Shown piece by piece: positions 12,101 to 23,800 of a stretch of 64,000 nt of DNA. Numbering within the stretch: position 1 is the stretch's first letter; every line of letters begins with the position of its first letter. Location of the stretch: assembly GCA_028829895.1 (NCBI GenBank), contig CM054180.1, forward strand, positions 97,772,135-97,836,134. The letters run 5' to 3'. The translations under genes were made by a program, and so were the position numbers. This stretch comes from Sinotaia quadrata (lineage: Eukaryota; Mollusca; Gastropoda; Architaenioglossa; Viviparidae). A model generated the notes under the pieces. It worked only from the letters and a program-made list of their open reading frames with translations. It was not told where the DNA came from and did no database searches.

Positions 12101-15100
12101 ACTTATATAAAAAATTCCATTCCATAATCCTTATGCAAGTCAATCTCTGTATAAAGTGGAATACCTCTTTCCAGTCAAGATAATGTTCTTAACAAACACT
12201 AACAATAAAAAAAAATAATCCTGTGAGTATACATTCAGTCTTGCCCACAAGATGAGAATGAGAGTAAGCAGTGACATATGCATAAAATGTGGTGGATCCC
12301 TACAAAGCAGCCGAAATGTTGATGACTTATTATGAAATATTACAAGGAACTTTTATTCCACTGAAATCATAAATATGATAAGTTAGGAGAGCTGATTTTA
12401 CAACTGTGTGACAAAATATTGATGTTTTAAATGGTTTATAATTGATTAAACCTACATATAGAGTCAAATGAAGAAAATTATAGTTCCATATAATTAAATC
12501 AAACTAAATATATTTTGTATATAAAAGTGATACAGAATTCTGTGATAACTACAGTTACCTTTCAGAGGGAAAATGTTAGTAGCAATACATAAAGTTCTTC
12601 AACTCAAAAATTTTACACTTGTATTTGGTTCATTGAAAATTTGCACAAGTCTGAACTTGCATATGTCGTGTAAAATGTATATCAGGGAAAGCCTGTACAT
12701 TGTTTTGATCGCACATAGTCTTTAAAAGCTGAAATACTGATAAATTAATTATTAATTAGAAGAAAACAACTCACACAAAGTCTAGAACATAATCTTTCAT
12801 AGCAGCAACGGGTGGTCCCTCAGCAGAAGTGTGCTCATAATTCAAGCCACATATTCCATCAGCTCCAACTATGAACTGAAAAATTCCTAAAAACCTAAAA
12901 CCACAGGCAAATAGTTGCTGAATATTACACACTTTGAATCTATGCTAAGAACTCATCGAATATGGCTTTATTCTCTACAGTAATGAAATTTATCCCAAAT
13001 GTATCTATCTTATATATAAAAGTAAAATTAATATTTTGGGAGACATTTACTTTTCATAAGATATTTTTAAAATGTATTTGCAGAGAGAAACAACAAGTTG
13101 ACTTACTTACTTGACTTATCTCCTTGGATTCCCTGTGGAACAAAGGGCCTTGACAACAGCTCTCTATCACACTCAATTCTGGGCAGCCTTTTTCAGTTCA
13201 CCCCAAGATAGGTTGCAGCTCTTCATTTCCTCTTCCCAGGATCATCTCCAGGTGGTCTTAGGGCGACCGACCCATCTCTTTCCCTGGGAGTTCCACTGCA
13301 AGGCCTGCCGGGTGATGTCCTATGGGGGTTTCCACAGGGTGTGTCCTATCCATTACCATTTATAATTGGCAATCTGCTGATTGATGGGATCTTGGTTTGT
13401 CTGCTGCCACAAATTGGATTCTTTAGTTTGTCTGTCCACCTGATCCCTGATCTTCAGTATGTTGCGAAGGCAGCCATTGACGAATACTTGGAGTTTGTTG
13501 GTTAGGGTGTTGGTGACTCCCCAGGTCTCTGCCTTAATGTTGTTGTTGAAAATTCGTATTTTGTTGAGGACAGATAAGAATGTTGACCTCCAGACTGGTC
13601 TCAGGGTAATAAAGGCATATCTAGCTTTCCCGATTCTGGCTTTGATGTCCTCGTCAAACCAACTGTTGCTGATATAATGCTGCCCAGGTAAGTGAAAGAG
13701 GTGACTTCTTTCAGCTTGCTGTCTCCAAGGATGATTGGCTTCTGCTGCTTTTTTAACAGGGTCATGATTTAAGTAATCTCTAGGTTGATCTGCAGTCCAG
13801 TCTTGGATGCTTCTTGGGCCAGGAAACTACAAGTTACTGAAAGTCATTCTTCATGCATCTTCCCATACTTCAAGAAGTTCATGTACAGAAATTATCATTT
13901 GCTCACAAACCAATTTTTTTTGGTCTGACCCCACTAGGATCTTGAAATTTTAAAAACATTAAATTAAACTGGTATTTCATTTAAAATCATTTAAAAGAAA
14001 AGAAAATTATTTTTATAAATATCAATTAGATACAACAAAGATTTATTTTAAAGCATCCACAGGCTGTTTTCCTTCTCTCACGCTAGCATAATATCTTTTT
14101 AGGGCAGGCCTAATAAATGTTAATGCCTGACTTTAGGAAGCAGTTTACTAGACATCTATGATCACCTAAATATTTAAGATTCCATGAGTTTCACTCCTGT
14201 GTATTTGATATACCCTAATCTACTGCACCAGTCATGTAATCAATCAACAACGCTGACCTGTCCTATATGGGAGGCACAAAGACTCCCTACCTGTAAAGTC
14301 TTGTCAAACCAACGGTTGCCAGAGTTAAGGTCAGCACCACCACCATGGAGCATTTCACCTGCAGCCAAAGATTTCCCTTCAGGAGAATTCAGTTCAGTGG
14401 ACAGGGGCTCATCAAGGCACAGGACAAAGATACTCCGCTGCAACTCTTTCAGTGATGCTTTAGTTGTCTTATCTGTAACACAGAAAACAATTTGTCAGAG
14501 ATCATGGTGAAATTGCAGAAATATCAGTTAACAGCAATGTCAATAAAAAGAGTTGCTGTCTAAAGGCTAATGTGTTCTTACAATGAAAGTGAACAATTTT
14601 CTTCTTGTACCTTTGACCATCTCAGTGTACAAAGCACCCCAAGAATCTCGATCCAGAGTGGTCAGTAGACCAACAGGTGTGCCTGGGTACTGAGACTGTT
14701 CCACAATGACCTTCAACTGGTTATACAGCTGTTCTGTGCTAAGTGGTTTCCCTTTGCTGCCATAAACATCAAGAGAAAATATCTGCAAAACAACAATACT
14801 TGTTTCAAGGAGAGGTCTGTGCCCGGGCATCAAGATAGATAAGAAAGGTCAATTTCACATACAAGAAGAAATAAACTCATTACAGTAAAGATATACTTAT
14901 AAATATATTTTTCCATTATACTTCCCTGATGAGCATGAAATATGAGTTATGAACAGGTGATTCAGAGCTAGGGTTCCAAACCTGAACAGGGGAGATAAAC
15001 AAAAGAAAACTTACCCACCAGCAAAGTCGCATGGGATGTGTTCTTATTATCCAAATATATGACACTTAGAGCTGTAAAAGTGAGAGGGCCTCTGAGTAGG

Positions 15101-17724
15101 CTCATCCAGAAAGTATTTAGGAATAACATTTTTGCATAGAAAATTCCTTTTTCTATTATAAAAGCAGATGAGCAATATGAGGAGAATATTAAATCAAGCC
15201 AGGTATTTCTCAGTAAAATGATAAAGATGTATCTATTATGTGAAAAAGCATGGGTAAGCAAAATACACTTGGGACCAATTGCTGCTTGAACTCGTAAACA
15301 GGTCAAAGCAGATATATTAAAAAGAGAATCTAGTGAAAGAAGAAGATACCATCCAACTCACTGCTGATAACAAATAAAACAGATAAAAGCAGTCTAGATG
15401 TAGATCATCTACGTGACTGATTTTTGCAAAATGCCATCTAAAAAGCACTTGCGCATGTACATGACACAACCCCAAATACAAATAACAAATACTCACTAAC
15501 ATTACTAGAATGCCTTCAAAAACCCTTCCTCTCAATCAGAACACGCATCAAGAACCAAATAAATACTGAACTCTCCAAGCTTCAAGCAAAAGACATTGAA
15601 ACTATACTAATGTGGATCCCCTGCCACTGCAGTACAGCAAGAAATGAAAATGCAGACAAGGGAGCAAAATTTGGAGCAAAACAGCTAAAAACACCACTCA
15701 ACAAAACAAATGCACTCACAAATCAACAATGTATTTAAGAAAGAGCATGCAACCCCACTGATAAAAACCAAACATATCACTCATGCCCAAGTACTCAAAA
15801 GACTAAAGATTAAATTCCACACTAAACACTCATAAGCCAAACCATCAACTTAAAATATGCACCTCCTGCAGAACAGACTATGCCAAAGAACACTTCCTAT
15901 TACAATGCCCTACCCATCGTGAGTACAGGAAAATAATGAAAACAACACACACCTATACACACCTACAATTGGAAACAAATACACTATATCCAACCTAAAG
16001 CAAGGAGTCAAGCTTACCACATTAAAAAAAAACACAAAACACTCCATAATGTAGCTCTCCACAAACACAAGTGAATGACCAAATTACCACCACAATGCAA
16101 CACCAACCACCCCCCTCTCCAGAAGACAGTGAGGAGAGGAGATCCCCACAGGAATCAACCAAGACCGAGAACATCCCAGGATGAAAAGCCTACTGTGGCT
16201 CTTGTGAGGAATAGTCAGCAACAAAAAAAATCTTCGTCTCCACAAAATCTGATCAAATGAAAATCTATCCAATGGATGCAGGGTTTATTCTGACACAGAG
16301 GTAAAGTCCTATTTTATATCATGTTTAGAATATGTCATGCTTTAAAGGGAATTTTCCTGGCTGCATGTCATAGTGGACGATCATCCTTTCCTTTAGAGAT
16401 ATATAAAAGTATTATGATAACTTTTCACATTATCTGTTCTCATGAACTTGTTTTGATTGAAATATCAGTTCCATTGAAGGACCACAAAACTGCAGAATAA
16501 TACTGCCCCCAATCCATTCTGGCTCACATCCTATCCGTTTTCACAGTCTCCATGAAGAAACTATTTGAATGTATAAAAGAATGGAAATATGCAGATCTAT
16601 TTACTGGTATATAATATTGGGCTGAAGAAACTACTGACCTTGGTAGAAGGATCTGATGTAACCAAAAAAAAGAACTTTCTAACTATCTGTATGATGTAAT
16701 CTAGATACTGAAGTGTCTAACCATCTAATGAAAGCATGTACAAGACACTAACTATCTGTCCAATAGTGGGCTAGAGATAGCCATTCAGGAAGCCCGTCAG
16801 AATCTTTATACAGTCACATGATCCACTGATGCTCAAGTTTGTCTCCTTTATCAACTCAAAAGGCCAACTCTTTAGAGCCGTTTTGGTTAGGATTTTCTAA
16901 ACTCCACATATGTTTTGACATGTCACTTCACTACTAGTTTTTGCATTTTACAGTAAGCTCACCTATAAATATTTAGAAAACCAAATTGTGTAAAGAAATA
17001 ATCTTTTCTGCAGTAATTATATTCTAACAGGCATTCTTTGTCATAAAAATCTTAACAGCAATTTGATGACTGCACAATATCATTTATACAAAACTGTAAT
17101 TATTGGTAAGTGGGGAGGATGCAGCTTTTGGGGCAGTCATCCAATTGAGTTCTAAAGTTTTATTTATTTATTTTTTGCATTAAATCTATTAAAGGACTGT
17201 AATTTTATTAAGAAAAATATTTGGTGATTTTATTTGTGTGGATTTTTGTAATCTATATTATTTTTAAATTTTAATTTCAAAGTTACTTCCTTTGTATATC
17301 ACTATCCTTAGGATTATCATAAAAACAGCTTTAGCTATATTATACAGTGGTAAAGAGAGATAACATTTATTTAATAATAATTAATAATTAATTTGAACAA
17401 AAATTATCAAGACAGCTAACTTGGCGAAAGTAAAACAATGCCAGTGTCGGATCTCTTGCCATAAAATTACGCATGTGGACATATATTCTGCATGCCTATT
17501 AGTAATTATTTCATTATTAATTGTCAAACTGAGTCATCCACTTATTTTTTAACACCTGTAGTTGTTGCTTTCCCTTCCACCAAACCTATTTCTTTCCTCC
17601 CTGGGTAAACGTTGAACACATAGAGAGCTTTCTCTCACTGCCTTGTCCTCTGCAAACTAACAGTGTATTTTTATTCCTAAAGTATCTCATACTCTGAGAT
17701 TTTACTGACGACTTGGTTCACAAG

Positions 17725-17821
<97 letters not shown>

Positions 17822-20800
17822 CGTGTGTGTGTGTGTGTGTGTGTGAGCATAACTTTAGCACTGCATCTTAAAACAAGACAAGGGAAGAAAAGAAAGCAGC
17901 TAGTCTTCAAGGGAGATATGAAAGAAACAAGTTTTCATTTAAAATAAGAAGATACAAGTTTTCAAGGGCAGATAAGAAAGATAGAAATTAGTCCTCAAGG
18001 AAAGATAACAAAGCAGCAAGTCTTCAAAAAAGATAAGAATGAAGCAAGCTTCCATTCACATGCAAGTTTTCAAAAGCAAATAAGAAAGAAAAAAAGCTAG
18101 TCCGCAAGAAAAGATAAAGCAGTAAATCTTCTAGGACAGTTAAGAAAGGAAGAGCAAGAGACTAGAAAAATTAAAGAAGCAGCAAATCAAGGGCAGATAA
18201 GAAAGAAAGGAGCTAGTCCTCAAGAAAAGATAAGAGAGAAACTAATCTGAAGAAGAAACAAATAGTCTGAAGAGGAAGGAAGCAAGTCAAAAGAGAACAA
18301 TAAAAAAGTCTAAAGAAAACAATGAGAAAGTCTGAAGAGGACAATGATAAAATCTGAAGAGGATAACGAGAAAGTCTAATGAGGATAATAAGAAAGTCTG
18401 AAAAGGATGATGAGACAGTCTGAAGAGGATGATGAGAAAGTCTGAAGAGGATAACGAGAAAGTCTAATGAGGATAATAAGAAAGTCTGAAAAGGATGATG
18501 AGAAAGTCTGAAGAGGATAACGAGAAAGTCTAATGAGGATAATAGGAAAGTCTGAAAAGGATGATGAGAAAGTCTGAAGAGGATAACGAGAAAGTCTAAT
18601 GAGGATAATAGGAAAGTCTGAAGAGGATGATGAGAAAGTCTGAAGAGGACAATAAGAAAACTTCTGAAGAGAAGTGTCTCACGTGATTTTTGTGAATTAC
18701 GCAAATGTGCTGAGGAGGATCTGGCTCGGTAGATGGAAATATAACATGGCTATCCTTTTTCAGACCTGGGATTCGGCAGGCTGAGAGAATCTGATAGTAC
18801 TGTATCATGCACAATGGCTTTCCACCAAGAGTATCAACAGGAAGTGTTTGACTGAAAGGACAAAATATAAGTGTGGTGTAAATGTATGCTTTGTGGGAGC
18901 AATCTGAACACAGAGAACAAACTACATTAAAAAAGAAAACCAGAACACCATCTAGTAAAGAAACATAAATCTGAAATTTACAGCTGTATTTTTTTATTTT
19001 TTTTTTTGGGGGGGGAGGTTGAAATTAATTTTCTAAGTTAATCACATATATAAGAAAAATAACTTTTTAAAATTAAAAAAATTAAAATATTTACATTAAG
19101 GAAACTATTTTCTATACTTGTCAATAATCACATTCTATTATTTTTTTTAAAAAATCTTGACAAAGCTAATTATATTTTTATGAACAGGAAAGACTAGAGA
19201 TGCAAACAGATAAACACTAAAACAGTTTGGCAGCATAACTATACAAATAAAAAAATTAAATTTCTAGTGAGCATTAATAACAGATGATGAGTTTTTCACT
19301 GAACTGCAAAATATACAGACATGCAAAATATGGAGACAACTTAAAAACAATGAAATAAAGAAAAAGAAAACTTTAGCATGCAAATGTCCAAGGGATATAA
19401 AGTAGACTCACTCATCAATCATTATTTTGAAGTCTAGTACACCAGCAATGAGTTTTGCAGCAAATCTGAAAAGAATGAAAAACAAAATAATAACATGTTT
19501 TTAGACATTTATATGACGTAGCCAATTTTAATGAACAAACTCAAAACTTGTTTTTGCAGTCCTGCTAAAGAAAAGATTTGATAATTGTCAAAAGCAAAAC
19601 CTTGTTAATAAAAATAATGAAAATAAAAACTGTATTAAGAGGAAACCATTTCTTTAACTCAGATAAAATAGTTTATCAAGGTGTGATTAGCAATCACTAC
19701 TGACCTCAACTGTCCATCCTTGCCTCGGTAAGACTGTCTAGGAAAAAAAACTGCAGGATTGAAATTGACCACAAGTGGAATTCGACTGTCCAAATATGCT
19801 ACACTCTTCCACCAATCAGAAAGCTGCAAGCAAAACACAAAGAGTATTTTCTTAATGACCAGCAGGAGTGTGATTCCTTAAATTACAAAAATGCTTCAAC
19901 AATCTGCAAATTGAAGTAAGTTCTGAAGAGCAAAATGGCTAATTATGCTAAAAAGTAAAACCAAAATATAGTTAAAATCATGACATGAGTTTTCCTTAAA
20001 TTAACTGTTAAAGAGCCCTTAACTCTTTTAGTTCCAGAATCTTTTCAACTAAATGAGTATGATGAGCCTTTAACTCTTTCACAATTGATACTAAGTGAAG
20101 AAAAATCAACTTAAAAACAAACTGTACATACACCTGACTGGAAGTATACTTTGTGTGGTTGCATTTTAATAAAACCCTTGCCATTCTGTAGCCTTTTAAA
20201 AAGATATCGAGAATATAAAAGGGTTTTGTTGGAAAAATATCTAATAGATCCATTACAAAGTAATATCCTGAACCATACATCCCAATAGAAGGCTAATATC
20301 CTAAACTACATATCCCATTAAACAACTAATACCACTTGCTGGAAAAACTATTAATGGGGACTTGTCTTTTTTCAATCCAACTAGATGATTTTGATCGACT
20401 TTCACTAGTTTCAATGTGACTATAAATAAGAGAGCTACATTGACAGATTCTAGAGCATCTGTGTGCAATACATGAGCATTTTCAAAAGCCAGTCTGTGTG
20501 CACAGTGACATTTTGAGGTCATCCTACAGGCAGGGCAGAACTTTGTGAAAATAATAAACCAAAAGTCCAATTAGAGTTATGTTTAGCACAAAAAGAGTCA
20601 CTATTTTGTAAATCCTATCTATCTATCCCTTAGTCTTGTCAACAGTTGGGGCACCACTGATGATCTGACAACCAGTTTCCTCCATTCCATTCTGTTCTCT
20701 GCTAATCTTACCATATTGCTCAGTTTCAGTCCTGTCCACTCTGAGATGTTATCCTCCCATCTTTTCCTCTGTCTTCCTCTCTTTCGCCCTCCTTGCACAG

Positions 20801-23800
20801 TACCTTGCATGATTGTCTTGACAAGCCCTGTTGATCACGTGATGTGCCCATACCATTACATTTTGCGTTTTTTCACAATGGCCAATAGCTCTTCGAAGGG
20901 CCCAATGGCTTGCCTAATTCTGTTTCCCATTTCCTCATTCGTGACATGATCTCTATACGAAATACCAAGCAACCTTTGAAAGCATCTCATTTCAGTAGCT
21001 TGTATCCTCCTTTCGAGATCCACTGTGAGGGTGCATGACTCACAGGCATATAAAAACACAAATACAACCAAGGAATGCATCAATCTGATCTTTGAGCTGA
21101 CTGAGATGTTTCTGTCTTTCCAAACTGTCTTTAGCTTTGATATTGCTGTTATTGTCATCGCAATCCTGGACAATATTTCAGGTTTTGATCCCTTGTCTGT
21201 TACGGTGGCTCCTAAGTACTTTAATTTATTAACTATTTCCAATTTCTGATCACCAATCATGAGGTCATTGCCATTGCCACTGGTGTTGTTGGTCATCAAT
21301 TTGGTCTTCTCTGCACTGATTTCCATACCAAAAGCAGTAGCTGTCCTGTCCAGTTTTTCCACCAGTTTAGTTAACTCCTCATTTCCTGCAAGGCCATCGA
21401 TGTCATCAGCAAAGCGTAACTTCGTTATTGTTCTGCCTCCAATACTGACAGTTCCTTCAGTGTCTTCTAGAGCATCTGTCAGATTCTTTCAAGGAAGATG
21501 TTGAAGAGAACAGGCGAAAGTAAGCAGCTTTGTCTGACTCCAACTGTTCTCCTGAACCAATCTCCTAATTGGCCATTGAAGCAGACTGTGCTGGTGGCCT
21601 TGCTGTAAAGGCTTTCTCTGACTTTGATCAGGTTGGCATTGATGTTGTACAGCTTCATGGTGGACCAAATAGCTGCTTTCCATATCCTGTCAAACATCTT
21701 CTTAAAATTAACAAAGACATGATAAAGTCTTGTTGGTGCATCACAATTTTATAAGTTATTCATTTGCGATTAAGACAAATCAAAACTTGTTCATGTTGTT
21801 GTTTGGAACTCTCAGTGAACATACTTGGTCTGTCATACCATTCAAAAATGATATTGTTTTACTGTGGTGACCAATCAAAAAGTGTAGTCATTCTGTGACC
21901 AATCAAAAAACTTGTTCCACACACACATACCCAATTTGTCTTCTCTTGTGCTCTCTTTTCCAGTAATTGCTGCAGCTCAGGTCCTGGAGATTTCATAAAA
22001 TCTTGACAAACCTAAAGAAAACAAAATTTAAAAAAATAGAAGAAAGAAAATAAAGACTAAACACAGTGGGTATATTAAAAATAATTTACAGAATGTTTTT
22101 TAACAATCTGTAAAATGTGCAAATTTTAATGTCTAAAATGTATATATATAATAAAAACCAGGTAAAACTCTAGTTCAATTATTTTATGATGGTATTATTG
22201 TGAGAATCATTAATTCCATTTGCTAAATAAATATTCTATAATTCTCATAAGAATTTACATGCATCTATAGTAGTGAAGGCGATGGATGGATGGAAAGAAG
22301 AAGAATGTGATGTAAGGAAGATTAAGTCAGGGTGAAAGAGCGTGGGTATGAAATGATTTTTTTTTTTTGCAGGTGTGGGAGGATATAAGCCAAATCTTAG
22401 ATCAAATGTGGGTTATATGCTGCTTAACTTCCAATCCACCTACAAGAATTTTAGTCTATTGTCATATCTAAATTTAGAAACCAGGTAAGCACTCAAGATG
22501 AATTAGTAACCTTTAAATACTGAAACCCACACCTAAAATTGTAGAAAACCTAATAAAAGTCTGGAGAGAGCACACCTCCCATGTGATTGCCTTTATCACT
22601 CCATGTGAGTCTTGTGTAAATAAATTTTGACTTGTGAAATGTATATTCTATTGCAACTAAATTAAAGAATAATGAGATGAATGGAGCATGATGTAAATCA
22701 GACCTTCATAAAGTGGTGGTCAGTTGCTGGAATAAAAACAAAATTTGATATTTGTAAGCATAAACAACTTGAAACTTGGGCAACAACTGGCAAGCATTCC
22801 TACTAACAAATTCAGCTAGTTTTGATGTGTTCGAGGCTTTGAAGACTACAGCACTGGTCATTGTAGGTTGGTTTTTAAGTTTTGTTTTAAGGCATATGTT
22901 CTGATGGTGTTCTGGCAAGGGTATAGCAGTATTCTGTGGTGGTTACCCAGACTGAAGCTCTATCACTTGATTGTAAATCAATGCAATGTTTCATTCACAC
23001 AAAAACTTGCTACAAAGAAAAGCAAAGTTATAAAGTGTGAATTATGTAAATGAGAACAATATAAATTCAAGACTATTCACTGTATTATGTGTTTATATAG
23101 AGATTGACCATAAGCAATTCCTACTGCATGCCAATGTGCGTTCTTTGTCAGAGGACAAAATCAGGACGAGAGTATTTGAGTTCCAAAATCAGTAATCCAA
23201 GTTACTTCAAGACGGAAGAAACAGAACTAGCTCAAACTGGATATATTATATATATAGTCAGGCTGACTTATTTGGCTAAAATCTTTACCATCTTACATTC
23301 ATATTAGTAATATTATTTTGCTTCTTTTTCTTAATCAAATGCAATATCTTGTTTAATATTTTCAATTAAAAAAATCAATAAATTTTTTATTCACTTATTT
23401 AATACCTTTAATTTGGCAACAATGGTCCCTAGCATACTGGGGAAAAAATGTAATTCTGCCACACCAGACAGTTTTGAGAAGCACTGATGTAAATGTCGTA
23501 AAGTATAGAAAGTCAGTGCTGCATCTCTTTCTAATGAATTCTTGGTGGTTTACAAGACTAAACTTGAATTAAGATAATTTCCCGGGTAAAATATACAGTC
23601 GTTTTGCATGATTAGCTGGGAGAAAAGTTACTTCTCACTAATCTCAGTCAAAAAAAAAAGAAAAAGATGTAATTTCTTTGTGAAATTGGAATGATACTAA
23701 TTATTACTCAACTATAGTTATTTTGATTCAGAAAGAAGAATACAAGGCAAAAGTTCATTTTGTGTTGTTTTTTATTATACATGATTACTCTGAAGTGACA

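Noticed and set aside
13111..13677. Plus-strand frames over 13111-13677
   Set aside because: The complementary strand carries the recognisable LINE motifs, so these frames are shadows.
17677..17947. His/Thr and Cys/Val repeat frames
   Set aside because: Translations of the (TG)n microsatellite.
18213..18704. 163-codon minus-strand frame
   Set aside because: Created by a repeat unit of 66 bp (a multiple of three). It encodes only the repeat and no domain.
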